NCBI GenBank assembly: GCA_903813345.2
Contig: CAIIXF020000004.1
Coordinates: forward strand, 4,235,525-4,299,524
Direction of reading: 5' to 3'
DNA length: 64,000 nt
From: Owenia fusiformis
Taxonomy: Eukaryota > Annelida > Polychaeta > Sabellida > Oweniidae
Both the position numbers and the translations under genes were made by a program. The notes below the pieces were generated by a model. That model saw only the letters and a list, made by a program, of their open reading frames with translations. It was not told the DNA's origin and ran no database searches. This document shows, piece by piece, positions 25,801-40,800 of this stretch (position 1 is the first letter of the stretch; each line of letters opens with the position of its first letter).

Positions 25801-28800
25801 AGATAGATTTTCTTTTTGTTCTCATTTATTTTGCCTGTTACAAGAAATTGTAATGAAATTCCTCGAAGGTGAGCTAAAGTCTAGTAATATGAAGCACATG
25901 GGACTGGTGCGAGTGACAATTGATTTGCATTTTTGACAATTTTCTCTCCATTCACATTTGAAAGGTAAGCAAAGAATGGGTGTCTCCTAATATGAAAAAA
26001 GAACAAAACACACACACAAACTTTAAATTCGAACAGTCATCTCATAAATTAACAAGCATGCCTAAAATCTTATCAGATCTCCGCCCAAAAGGCATAAGCC
26101 TATAAAATTTGAATCAAATCCATCAACTGGTATTTGAGTTATCACCCGGACAAACAGAGGGACGGAAGGATGAAGGGAGGGATGAACAGCTTTCCTATAT
26201 CCCCCTCTAACTTCATTCGGTGGGATAAAAATGGGCATATTTTGACCAATTTTGGTCTGAATTATGAAATTAAGAATTTTGCACCCACTTGAGAAAAATC
26301 CTTTGGAGAGCACTGAAGTTAAATTGATTAAACTGACTGAGATTTCTTCAACCGACAATCCATTATGACAAGACCACAACTTTTTGAATGTTATAAGCTA
26401 ATGGGTTTATACTAAGAAACACTGTTTACCTCCTTGGTTCAAGTTTGGCTGAGATAAGACGTCCAGCAGAGGTAGCTCCGAGAGAACTTCCCCATTCTTC
26501 CTTTTCTCCACTGTGGTAGGCTATGGTGATCTCAACGTGGTTGAATATATAGTAGGTGTCTTTCTGACTAAATTCAGCCTGCAATAGTGGAAACAATTGA
26601 ACTAGTTAAATGGTGGTAGGATATGGTGATCTCAACGTGGTTGAATATAAAGTAGGTGTCTTTCTGACTAAATTCAGCCTGCAATAGTGAAAACAATTGA
26701 ACTAGTTAAATGGTGGTAGGATATGGTGATCTCAACATAGTTGAGTATATAGTAGGTGTCTTTCTGACTAAATTCAGCCTACAATAGTGGAAACAAATGA
26801 ACTAGTTAAATGGTGGTAGGATATGGTGATCTCAACATGGTTGAATTTATAGTAGGTGTCTTTCTGACTAAATTCAGCCTGCAATAGTGGAAACAATTGA
26901 ACTAGTTAAATGGTGGTAGGATATGGTGATCTCAACATGGTTGAATTTATAGTAGGTGTCTTTCTGACTAAATTCAGCCTGCAATAGTGGAAACAATTGA
27001 ACTAGTAACAACTGAATTTTGTTCACCTTGTAAATTGTCTTCAGAAATAATTTAATCAAAAATGAAAAGTGGACTATTTATTTAAGCCCATAAATTGTCT
27101 TATGATGAATAATCAATTTGTTAAAGGTTATTACAAAATAAATTATTTGAATCTAGAAATACCAAATAAAAGCTTCATATTTTCTCATATCAACTTGAAG
27201 CAAGTGTGAGGCATTATGGGATACTCACATTGATGACGCAAGCATCTTTAGCTTTGCCTTCAGCCGTGACGTAACATCCAATGGGGAACCCAGGAGAACA
27301 GTATTTCTGATCACCCTCGACTTCATAGCACCATGTGACAGGCATGTTATCAATGATCCTGATTGAATAAAGAATTTCAACATGTAAACTTTACGTTTGA
27401 ATGATTAGTTTAACGACCTTATATAAAGTATATGTTTTGTGGGAATGCATTTCAGGGATCATCCCATGTTTTTTCTCAACAAACTGGTTGAGAATCAATT
27501 CTTTTTATAAAATAATCAATATTTCATCTTTTTCAAAGGATAATTTTTTTTCAACAGAATGGCATGTAATTTTCAAGCTTTCAGATATTTGCAGTCTTTG
27601 GTTGCTCGACTACTAGAACAGTGACTAGACTTTCCTTTCTACTTTAAAATTGTGTCAAAATGATGAAAAAGCACTAAAATCATTCATTTTTACCAGAAAC
27701 TTGAAAAGTGTATAAATTTGAATAAAGTGTCTCACTTTGGGGTTTTCTAACATACTTTTACATTTTACTACCAAGAGCCTGAAACATTTTGTAATTTTCT
27801 TGCTTATTCCAATCTTTTCCACTTATTTTCACATACAAAAGGATGGGTTGCAAATGTGCTGTTTTTTCCCCATCAATCAATTTTGACCATTTTACTAGTA
27901 TTAATACCTCAATATGTGCTTTTTATGAGAAAACTATTTTGCAGTCATTTTGACCTCAACTTTAAGGTCAAATAGGTCATTGAAGTAGGTCACTATTTCA
28001 AGTCTAAGTCTGGAACAAATTCTATTCCAACAGAACTCATTTTTATACCTTCCCCAAGACTGCTATATAAGTTGATCACATTGCATTGCTAGATATGCTT
28101 CGAAAAGGGTTATTTGAGTCTTGGACCGATAATTGGAAAATTGCCAAAAATGTAAGTACAAAGTGTATTGACACTGTATGGTACCTTTAAGCAAACAGAG
28201 TTATTTCTTACTTTCTCTTGTAGTATATAATTATAATTATGAAATCAAATCAAATTATGAGTTTTTGTAATAATTAGAATTAACTTGATAATTAATGAAG
28301 TAACTTTAATATATAGTGATCAATAATGTTTAGGTTTATATAATCCATCCAATGAGACAGACAAACCATTTTCTGTACTACTGCTATTGTACTTTATTGA
28401 AACATTAGTAAATATCAACAAAAAAGAAATAAATATTTGTTGTAACAAATGTAAAAGTAAAAAGTAGAAATCTGCAACGATGCCAATTGTACAACACTGA
28501 TAATCTCAATAAAATGAAATAAACAATTGTAAAAACACAATTCATGTGCACTATAAAAATGTTTCATTGTGTCTAACTTGTAAAATATTGTTCATTGATT
28601 TCAGATCCACTGCAAATTGTACTATGCTGAATTTTCTGCATTGGTACAAATGTTTTAATATTGAACATTTTATCAATATTAAGTTAAGTCACCATGTATA
28701 TAGTAGTGTTTAATTCCAGAAACTTAGTTGGAATCTGTATCTGAATCATCAGATTCAGTGTCTGATGTAACTTTTGCATCCATTAAATGAATGGATGGGT

Positions 28801-31800
28801 CCTCTTGAGGCTCAAAGGTTTCCTTGTGGCGCATCTTCCCAAGGTACCAGACCACACTGGCAATGTGTGCGCAGCAACCAACTGTGCGTGCACCAGTTTT
28901 ACAGGTGCAATACCAGTCAATCACCTTTTGAGATCTAGAGTACCTAACCCACAAAGTGTACACCTTTGAACTTACATGTCTACTCTGCAGTTTGACACGA
29001 ATAATATTACTAAATTGTTCATTTATTTGGATTTCATAGTCTCCATTTTCCTGTAGGTGCTGACTGGCATAATAAGGGGCTTGCTTGAGCTGGTAAACCC
29101 CCAGTGTAATGAAACGCAGATCTTCATCAGATAACTTAGGGAAATTAGGGGCAGCATTTTCAGCATCAAGCTTAACCCAAGCACCACTTCTACTGGCCAA
29201 ATTGTTCTGAAGAACAAAACTTTGAAGATGATTTGGTTTAGCTGCCAAGACTTTCATTCTCTTGGCAATCTTAATGTCATCTGGATGAGAACGTTTCAAA
29301 GGTACATAGAATTTGTTCATGATGGAACAAACGATTCGCACATAATCACCAATAAATGGAATTTGAGAGTTACTAACTACATTTGCGAGAAATTGGAATC
29401 GTTTCATTCTACCATTAACACTTTCCACCACCCATCTCACTTTGGTCACCAACCGTGACTCATTCGCTTCATTAGTTGAATGCTGTTTTGAACCTTTTTG
29501 TAGAAATGCTGGCATTCTCGGTTCCAAACTATTTTCTGTGATTGTCTGTAGACAATCCCTGAAGCCTCTATCAATTATGAGGAAGTCACCTGGTTCGACC
29601 CATTCAGACATCCCTGATATATTCTGATTGAGAATATCTTCAAGAATCGCAGCATCGTTATTCTTTTGATCAGCTAGGTATGGACCAACTACATCAACAA
29701 CATAACCAGTAGTGGACACAATCATCATTGGTTTGGTCAGGTGTCTCCCCTTGTAGATTGAGTAGGATCTCCTTTGAAAACTGTAGTTAGAACTCTTTTC
29801 TATGTACACATAGGTTCCATCAAGGACCAGAATGGCAACATCACCATCTTGAGAAGTGAAGATTTCTTTAGCCATATCAGTAGTGAGATCATTTATGAGT
29901 GTACCTCTATTTGTAGCATTGAATCCAAGATTGAAAGGAACAAAATCGTTCATAAGAGAAGTTCTAACACGTTTGATGATTCTTGACACTTGACATTTTC
30001 TTCTTAACTTGAACAGGGCCCTGAGTTGATTGTGGGATAATGACATACGAAGTTTCATGAGGAACAACCCCAATGAGTTTGCATTGCTGATAACTGATGA
30101 CTGTGGCAAAGATGTAAGAGTATTCAAAAGGTCATTGAAATCGTTTCTCACAAGTCCTGTAAAGACCTTACAATCTTCATCAGAGAGTGATCCATCATCG
30201 AAATCAATAATTTGCTGGACTTCAGCAGGGTTTGAAGGAAATGAGGAAGTGTTAATATTCTGAAAGATGTTGATAATGTCATCTGAAGTAACAGTTGTCA
30301 TCTTCTTTGTACACTTGTCCTTGTCAATCACAACATCATCTTTCAATAAGTTGGTTTCTTGGTTTAAATGTTCTCTACATATGTAGTTGTTCCTTGGGAC
30401 AAAAATAGAGTGCTTGGACAGAATATTTACTCTTGCTTCTTCTGGTACTACAATGCACTTAGATGTTACTTTCAATGAACATATAAAGCATTTTGCTTTA
30501 GAGAATCCAATGGAAGGCATTGGTAAGTCAATTGTTGGTGAACTTGAACATTGTAACTCATGTGTGCCATTAGACAATTGGACAATGCAGAGATTGCAAA
30601 CTCTGCCACCTACAATATCTTTCAACACCTTATATTTGCTTCTGAGTCTGTCTGAGAGGGGTCGGCTCTTTCTAATTAGTTTGATACGCGACTCACAACA
30701 AGCACAGTTAATGAAAGTCATGGTGGAATATCTCCTGATGTAGTCCTGGAAATATAATGGCCTTTTAGATTTACCAACATACTCAGGCTAAAAATGGTGT
30801 ATTTTTATACATGTTTTCCCTGATTTCTACATGAGATCACTCGATTATCCCTTAGATATTTCAAGTACTGGTGTATATCCATATTCTTTAGCAGCTGTTT
30901 AAAAAACTAAGGGATAATAGGCTGTTCTCATATAGAAATTTCAAAAAAACCTATACAAATACCCCCCTTTTAGTGTGCTTACAGTAGTCATTTTAATCCA
31001 GATATTCTGCTCTATGTAACACTGCCACTTGATAACAGTGGTGTCACAGTATCAATATTACATTAGTATTGAAGTTAGTTACATTTATAATTATGAAAAT
31101 ATGCTCACCTTTTGGATGGTTATGGATTTAGTAGAGTCAAATTTTCAAATCACAAATAGTAATGGAGGGTCCATGCTTTATATAACCTCTGACATGTACA
31201 TAAGTACATGAATACAGGTGTAAATTGTTTTATATGTAAGTCCAATAATTACACTTACCAACAATGTAAACAATGGCACATAAATATTTGTTTGAAAAAT
31301 TGAACTACAATTTTCAGCAGGATAGGGAGACACATGTTAAATCCCCATTGAAGTGAAACCAAACCTTTACATCAATTTTTTTTATTTTTTCCATGTGACT
31401 CAGACAGAGTACAAGTTAACTTTTTTCACACTGATATGCTTATCAAAGTGTCAAATGCAAGAATGTATATATAAAACAAGATATTGACAATAGAGGACTT
31501 TTTTAAAGTGCACCAAAAAAATACGCACCAGTGATGTTGGTAGTTCTTCATGATGTTCTTCTTGAGGAAATCCAACTTATTCTTGGTTTCCTGGCCAGAA
31601 TATTTTTTCTGGCAGAGATTCTTACACTTTTCATCTTTGGCGAAACTTATCTGAAAAGAAATTTTGATTGAGTTACGAGTTATAACTTTGCGAATACTTT
31701 CAAATGCTATACATTTTAAAAAAAATATGACATAAAATTGACAAATAAAAAACGAGACATATGATACAGGTGAATGATATAAAATGTATTCAATTGTTTT

Positions 31801-34800
31801 CTTAATATAAGGATATGAATCAAATAAAAATAACAAGACACATTGTTATTAATATCTCGAAGAGCAAAATTGTCTATGTTTACCCAGCATGCCGAAAACC
31901 TGATCAGATCTGAGCACTAATCTGCTCTTGCATCTGTAAAAATTACACAGATAAATGGGTATCCTGGAATTCAGATAAGACCGATTTGGCACCCCCCCCC
32001 CCCCGCCCTACCCGCCCATCAGCACAAGATGGCAGCAATACAGACCATTTCAGTGTGTGGTTAATGTCATGTGAAGCATTTTCAACATATCAAATAATGC
32101 AAAGCAGGACATGTATGTATCATAAACAGTCAGTTTTCAGTAAAAATGTTCTCAACAGGATTATTTGTTCTACCTTGCAAATGTTCAAGATTTTGAATTT
32201 AAAAAATGTGTTTTCATTCACATATATAAAGAGCTTAGAGCATGAAATTAAGCACAGCAGGTGTAAAAATGTATTTGTAGATGTAAAAATACAAAAGATC
32301 ATTTTTAAAATAAATGACAGATCAGATCATAACAAGCTGTGTCAATTACATTGATTTTTTGCTGCAACAACGTTTAACTAAACAGGGAAGTGCCACATAG
32401 TATGATATTTCACAGTAATGTGAAATTTGTGGTACAATGAAACTTGTACATGTATATCTGAACACCTTTCTGATCTGAACACCTCTCTGATCTGAACAAT
32501 ATATTATCTCAATATGTTTCATTTCTTAATTAAAAAGCATGTTTTTATTTAAAACCTACCACCTATAAAAGTACAAACCCAAGCAATAAATTCCTATGCC
32601 TTACTTTACAAAGGAATTTGTATGTACGAGGGTTGTCAAAAAGATTGAATAAAATCTTTGAAAAAATGTCAAGACTTTTTGAGCAACCCTCATATACACA
32701 TAGTATTCTCCCACGAAGTCCAAAAGCATTTGTCCAAACTTACTTGATATGGGGATTTGTGTATACGTTGGCCAAAGACAACCTGCCCCAAGTTTTCTAC
32801 TGGGGTTTCATCGACAGCATTAGCACAGAAGTCAAAGCTGAAACACATAACCAGGAGTGTCTAGATAACTATAAGCAATGAGTGAAAGAAGAGGGGGAAA
32901 TTACCCAGAGTTCAAAGATGAACCTATCAACATGAAAAATTTGAACGAAGAGGTTCCTCTTTGAATTCTGGGTCATTTTCGCCTCTTGCGTGAAACATGG
33001 TGCATTGTGGGAAGGGAATTCCGCTAATGTAGATCACATGATGGTCATTTTCTGAAGAACAGTCTTTGCAATATACCACGAACTGAATATCATTGGCATT
33101 TTCAAAAATGATGTTTCCTTCAGGCAATGAGAGTACTGCCAATTGATCACATAAAAAGATAAAATATATCTATTTGATTTGATTTGATTTGAAAACTATA
33201 TTTATTCTGGGTAGCTCTATCAGTACAAAAACTGGTCTTCCTAGAGGCCCAGTAATAATTTACAATTATTTACAATGTGTACAATAAATATAGAAACATA
33301 CAAATAGATATATAGGACATATAGAACAATTTGATATATATGCATCTTCAAAGTATGCATTTACATGAAACATAGAGAACAACTTATAAGAGAATTACAT
33401 GAATATAAGGAACAATGTCTTTAAATAATGCATTTACATGATTTTCATTTTCTGATCTGATACACTTGTTTATATGCTTTCTTAAAAGAGTTTACAGAAT
33501 CAGACTCTTTGACAGTCTTATCAAGCTTGTTCCAAAGATGTGAACCACTGTATGATATGCTTTTCCTAAATATTTCAAGTTTTGGTTTTGGTACATAAAG
33601 TGAATTTTCCACAACTGCTCTAGTGGCATAATTATGGACAGACTTTGTCTCTTTGAAACAGTTTTGGATATATGGGGGAGAGATGCATGAAATAGCCTGG
33701 TACATTAAAATTGATTTCCTATATCTAATCATTTCCTGAATTGGAGTCCAATTTAGGGACTGAAATAAAGTGACACTTGAAATATCAAAATTAGCTCTCA
33801 GTATAATTCGTGCTGCCATCTTTTGAAGTTTCTCTAGTCTAGTCAGATAGATTTTATTAGAACATTCTCCCCAGACAATTGAGCAGTAATTAAATTCTGG
33901 TAATATGATTGTATTATAAATTGTGATGAGTGCTTCCTTTGAAACAAATGGTTTAAGCCTTCTTAAAATACCTATCTTACAAGAAATCTTTGAACAAAGC
34001 TTTTCAATATGTACTTTGAATGCTAATTTGTCGTCCACAATAACACCTAAATATTTATAAGTTTCAACATTTTCAATCACATTATTTGATATTGTTATGG
34101 TATCTTCATCATTTCCATACTTTGAGGTATTTCCTATTTTCATTAATTTTGTTTTACTATAGTTTAAATTCATCTTATTACATTTCATCCATTCATCAAT
34201 ACAGTTAATATCATTTTGAAGTAGTGTATGAAGAGATGGTACATCACAAGTTGACCTAGTTAAAGTAGTATCATCTGCAAACAGTCTGATGCAACCATCT
34301 TGACTGCCTACCTTGGCTAAGTCATTAATAAAGATTATGAAGAGCAAAGGTCCAATTATCGATCCTTGTGGAATTCCTAAAGAGACAGATGCTTCTTGCG
34401 AAGGTGTATCATCTAAAATAACAGTTTGTTTCCTATTTTTTAAGTAGTGTTGAAACCAAAGTAAACTTTTACTGCCTACACCATACAATTTTAACTTTTC
34501 TAGTAAGATCGAATGATCAACAAGATCAAACGCCTTACTCAGGTCTAAAAATATAGTTCCCGTTAATTTACCTTCGTTAAAATTTTTTAGCCATTCATCA
34601 CATAAAGAAAGAAGTGCTGTCTCTGTAGAATGGTGATCCCTAAAACCTGATTGCCATATTGAAAATAGGTTGTTGGCTTTAAAATACATATATAATTGAT
34701 TATGAACAGCCCTCTCTAGTATTTTTGATATAATAGGAAGTATTGAAATAGGCCTATAATTATTAGTTTCATATTTGTTGCCTTGTTTGTAAACAGGCAC

Positions 34801-37800
34801 TACTTTGGCATGTTTCCATTCATCAGGGATTTCACTGGTGTTTAATGACATGTTAATGATAAAGGTCACATATGGTGCTATTATATTACTGGCTAGCTTC
34901 AATAATTTACAGCTGATACCATCAAGTCCAGTGGCTTTGGATAAGGTCATGTCCTTAATTGTTTTGATTACAAACTCACAAGTAACTTCTTGGAGCTCAA
35001 ATGAGGTATTATGTTGATTGATATAATCAAGTGGGTTTTTTCCAGTCTGTTGAATCTTTTTAGATATTGTTGGTCCTATATTGCTGAAAAAGTTATTGAA
35101 GGCATTGGCCACTTCATATGGGGAGGATATTTCATTTCCTTCAACAATTAACGATTTTTGAGTTTCTTTCATTTTCTGTGGCAGTAGAGTTTTTAAGCAC
35201 TTCCACATGTTAGAGGGTTTATGCTCGTTCGTTTTAATTTTGTCTTTATAGTATTTTGCTTTAGCTTCTCTTATTAGGTATGTTACTCTGTTCCTTAATC
35301 TATTTGAATTTCTCCTATCATCTTCACTTCCCGTTGCATCTGCAACTTTCTTGTAATAATCTCTCTTGTTCATAAGTTGTAGAATTTCATCATTAATATA
35401 TGGCTTTGAACCTGCTTTCATGCGCTTTTCAACAATTGGTGCATGTTTGTCTACTACCTCCATAAACAGGCACTTGAAGCTCATCCAGGCACTATTTACA
35501 TCATTACATAATTTGATATCACCCCATGAGACTTTATTTAAGTCACGCTCAAAGTCATTGTGATTAAAATGTTTGAACCTCCTATACTTTAGTGTTTTAT
35601 GTGTATATTTTACATTCCTGGTTGGTCGCACTGTGGAAACTATATTGTGATCGCTTAAATTACAGCTAGTGACCACTGCTGGAGTGTATTTCTCAGGGTT
35701 ATTAGTCAATATCCAATCAATAAGTGATACACTGTCGCGAGTGATGCGTGTTGGGTGAGACACAATCTGTGTTAGATTATGAAGTTCACTTAAAAACAAT
35801 AAATCCTTTGTTGATTTTGATAAGGTATCTGTATTCAGATCACAGTTAACATCACCCATAATAATTATTTCTTTATTTTCAGCGTCAGCTCTATTCAATG
35901 ATTCAGATAAAGTGTTCATATAATTTTGATTTGAGGATGGAGATCTGTAGAGTGATGAAACAAGTATTGGCTTAATAAATTTGGGTCTTAGTTCAACCCA
36001 TACCATGTCCAGATCATTAAATTGTAGATCAACTCTCTGTACATATTCAATATCCTGAGAAATATATATACATACCCCCTTTGAATGTCTATTATTGTCC
36101 TTCCTTACCATCGTATAGCCTGGAATGTCTATTTCAGAATCATGTATTGAATTATCAAGCCATGTTTCACTTATTGTGATGATGTCATATGCATGTTTTT
36201 GATGTAGGCATCTCAGTTCTTCAATTTTAGGAAACAGACTTCTCACATTATGATGACATAATTTAATTCCACTTATGGTTTTATCTTTCATTAATGGGGT
36301 AGTAGTGTGTAGTGTGTCCCTGTGTGACCTCTCCTGGAGGTCAACATATTTCAAAGTTGTGGCTAGAAAGAATCTAATATCTAGATAATTAGTCAGTCTG
36401 CTAGTACTGTAGCACTCACATAAATAATTCTCTGAGCCCTCTTCATTGCTGTATCCCTAGGCACAATTACAAGGACACAATTTACTTTTGTGCCCCAGTT
36501 CTCCGCAGACGTAACATTTAACTCTCATTAAACAATTTCGTGCTTGATGATTTGTCTCTCCACAGCAGTAACAAGGGTTCTTTCTGATTGATTTTTCAGG
36601 GAGATGATTGTTATGATACTTTTTATTATTGACCTTCATGGTTAAATTTTTCAGTTTCTCAGCTCCTGCTATGTTAGGGTGGATGTTATCTCTGTATAGA
36701 TCTGGTCTTATCTTATTGTTTTGGTCTACAAAGACCACATCATTGTCTTTGTATATAATGTTTCTGTATTGCTTGGTGAGATGCCGTAACTTTTTGTTTG
36801 TTTCCCTTACTTTGATATCTACATTTACATCATTTTGAACTGGTAGCACTCCACCAATTATGATGTTTATTTTTGGACTTACTTTTTGAATGTCCTTGAT
36901 GATTTTTTCCATGAGTTCCATGCACTTATCAGGAGAGTCACGATCAGACCTTATGTTATTAACCCCACAGTCTATGATGACATCTGAGAACATGGTGTTG
37001 TCATATAGCATATCGCAAATCCTTCGATTTACATCTTGGATCCTATCTCCAGAGTTAGCTATTATCACATATATATTGTCGTCAATGTTCTGAACATTCT
37101 TTAGTCTGGAATCACCGATCCACAATACCTTTTTGGATGCTGTTGAGGTTTTGAGTGATGCTTGGGCTGTTTCTACCTGAGTTTTGTTTCCCTGATCTGG
37201 ATTTTGGGTTTGTTCATATTCTTCAATTAATGGCTCAAATCGGTTAGAGGTTGATATCTGTGACTGAAAATGTTCATTTACTGATAGGACTGTTTTTACG
37301 GCATTGGGTGGGGTTAACTCCATTGGTGGTGCTGTTGGGGTTTTAGGTGATGGTATTTCCATTGGCGGTGCTGTTGGGGTTTTTGGAGGGGCTAAATCAA
37401 CCGGTGGTGCTGTTGGGGTTTTAGGGGAAGTAAAAGCTACTTGTGGTCCTGTTGGCTTTTTTTGTAAGGACGAATTTGACATGGGTGCTGTAGATGCATG
37501 TAGATTTGTTGACTTAAGATGTAGTATAGATGGATCCATTGATTTCAGCTGAACATCTTGAAGCATGGCTCTTTGAGGTATCCATGCAGCTGACGGGATA
37601 TTACTTGGAGGTCTTGGAAATTGATATCCTTGTCTCAACATCTGGGGAGGTGGTAGAGACATTATATGTGCCTCTAGTTTGGCTATACGGTCTGATAGGC
37701 ACAGCATTTGCCTGTCTGTGATACACTGAACTTCATCAACTTTTCTCTCTATGGAGGCTATTTTCAAATGTGTGTCTGTACAACATAGTTTTGGTTTTTC

Positions 37801-40800
37801 CATAATATTGGCAATATCCTTTTTTATAACCTGTATGCTTTTTTGTGTGCCATTGATAGTTTTTGTTAGAGCTTTTGTGGCTAAATGTTCTAATGACATA
37901 ACATGGTTTGGGGGGTCTCTGAATGAGTCCTGGTTAATGGCTTCAATGCCTGTTTCCTCCTCTGTAAATCCATTAAAGCTCTGGTCACTAGTCCAGCTGT
38001 CATCCATAATTCAGCTGAAGATAAGCAAGTGTCAGACTGACTAATTTTAATGTCCTACTAATGTCTTGAAGATTCCAATCCTGGTTTTAGATTTCAATTT
38101 TCTAATTTAGAACTAAATTTTGAAGAATATTTATTGTAGATTTACTATTAATTTTAGTTTATATCTCCTTTGTTTGTAGCGTTATCTTAATAATTTCTTT
38201 GTCAACATCAAGTTGCACTGCTTATATATCCATATTTTCAAAAATTTGTAGTTTTGTAAACTCTTAACTAGAAAATTTCTGCTGTTTATGAGGAGCAACT
38301 TAAAACACTGCCACTTTCAAGTCTTACTATTCACTTCTATTGTCTAACATTTTTATTTAATATTCTTGTATTTTCAGGAGATTAAGGTTTAAAGTTTTTT
38401 TATTATCATTTAAACAAAACAAATTACAAACACAGCAAGGGCCGAAGCAATGCATTATTGGCCAGGAGATACTTAATGCTTTGTTAAATATTTGGCTGAA
38501 TTTCATTACATGACCATCATACGGTATACATTAGAGAGGATATGATTATCCCATAATTCTCACAGGTTCAATTTGTGTTCTAGAATTCCTGTAAGGGAAA
38601 TTGTCTGTTTTCAAGAAATTCCATATCTGACGCCACCTCCAAGAAAAGTGGGGAGTTCTCTAGTTTTGTATCAAATACCTGGTGTCCTCCCCTGTCAATT
38701 TCCCCTGTCAATTTCCCCCTGTATGTACAAGGGAAAATGCAGGAAAAGGCAAGACAGGGGTTTGATACCAAACGAGAAAGAAAGAAGCGGGCAGAAGGGC
38801 CTTATTTAGATTCATCAGGGTCGGCAATTGCATAAATCAAAGTTGTGAATTAGACAACATGTACGGCAAAAATTGCCTGTTTTTTTTAAAACTGAGATTC
38901 AGTACATCCATTTTTAAATGATGCCCCCTCCATAAAGCTTTCTTTATCTAACACAAGTGAGAGGCCTGTGATTAAAGTCTCAGACACACTTGCTCAATGA
39001 CGCCAGTATGGTCGCCGTAAGCTTCACAAAATCTGAGGCATTAGCCAACCAAAGTTTGTTATGGGAAACACTACATTGGGAAGGTAAGTACTTGTTACAA
39101 TCACATTGTAATCACAATCAACCCAAAGGCACTTTTCACATATGGAAACAACAATACATGTACTCCATTAACTATCCAATTAATATGCCTTTTGGTAAAT
39201 TGTACTTCAGTGTAATACTGTATGTACTATGTAGTTCTTCCCAGACAATGTGCTTAACATACAAAGCCCTTCTCTTCTATCCTTATATAACACAGTGATC
39301 TCCCCATGTCATCTTTACCGGGGGGCCCCTACTTGAAACCAAAGGACCACTAGCGTAGTGAGGGCCAAATTTTGAAAATTTGCTCCCAGTTGAGAATATT
39401 TTGGGGTGAACACTGTAACATTAACCCTTCATTTGATTTTCATAGATTATGATCTTGGAACCATAATGAAGAAATGACTTAAATGCTAGTTTAAGATTTT
39501 TCTCGGTCAAAAACATCAATAATGACCTTGTCTCCAATCATAGTAATAATATCTTTTCAATCAATGAAGGGTTGATGGGGGTATACTGGTGTGCCATATT
39601 TCAGGGTAGGAGGTGACCTCTATATTCCAAGTTATGAGGTAACTTCCAGACTCAAGGGTATGAGATAACTTCCATACTCAAGGGTAGGAGGTAATCCCAT
39701 ACTCCAGGGTAGGAGGTAACCTCTATATTCCAAAGTAGGAGGTAACTTTCATATTCCAGGGTTAAGTTAACGTCCATACTCCAGGGTACAAGGTAACTTC
39801 ATACTCCAAAGTAGGAGGTAACTTCCGTATTCCATACTACAGAGTATGAGGTAGCTCATATATACCTCAAGGTGGGAACTTACTTTGTACATAGAATGCT
39901 CAATACGTGAGCCAAATACAACTTGGCCCAGGTTTTCCACAGTTGGCAATAATGAGCCATTAGAGCAGAAGTCAAAGCTAAAATTTGTACAAAAAGTTTA
40001 AAATGTAAATAAATAGCATGCCCAATTTACAATGATCATTGATCAGCTATAATCACGGTAAACTAATGGCCACGAAATTCAAAGCAAAAATTTCATGGGA
40101 AGTGGTTTAAATCAATATGGACATAAATTTAGAACCATTGATCCTAAATTCTATTTGAACATACAATAATCATACAAGAACACAAATGTGTGCAACATGT
40201 CCCCACCAATGGGTGATCCCGTCATATGGTTATCCTGAAAATGGGTAGACAAGACTTTACCGACATAATTTTAGGATGGAAAATCCAAAATGGCCACCTT
40301 AAAATTTACCCAGAATGCCAAAAATTAGTCAGTTCTGGATAATCATACCAGAACCACCCCTGAAAATTTGAAATTGATTCGTCAAGTTAACCAGAATGGT
40401 GACATAACAATGGGGCTATTAACAGTATTTTATCAGCAAGTTCTGAACAGAAACCACTGAAGCAGTCAACCTTGCGATCAAGCTATGAACAGTAAGGCAC
40501 ATAAATGTATGTAAACAGTTATAGGACTATAGGTCCACTTAAAATGTTGATCTATTTGTCCAATTGACATATTTGACCCTATCGCTATATTGACCTTGGG
40601 GTCATTAACAAAAACTTCGTAAAGTTATGAATTCGTAAATCAATTGTTGTAACCATGGATATAATGATGTAACAGTTAGAGAAGAATGGATTTTATGAAT
40701 TCTTAACTTAATCATGATTCGGTTAATGGCCCCCTGATTGATATATTGACCCAATTGATATACTGACCTGATTGAAATATTGACCCAATCGATATATTGT

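Larger units (their letters stand above)
33172..38100 (-). mobile_element. CR1/L2-type LINE, both ORFs open
   Basis: A non-LTR retrotransposon inserted in the TM9SF2A intron between exons 3a and 3b. It carries ORF1 (SGNH esterase, zinc knuckles) and ORF2 (endonuclease, reverse transcriptase). The 3' end carries a (AAATC)n-type tail at 33172-33192 on the minus strand, a short tandem tail as CR1/L2 elements have rather than poly(A). The 5' boundary is unresolved: ORF1 starts at 38007 and the element may run to about 38.3 kb. No target duplication was found. Open frames over about 4.5 kb suggest recent insertion. Confidence 0.88.

Noticed and set aside
30854-30919. 12-bp inverted pair attatcccttag / ctaagggataat near the transposase gene, as its TIR
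   Set aside because: Both arms lie on the same (5') side of the gene, so they cannot be its terminal repeats.
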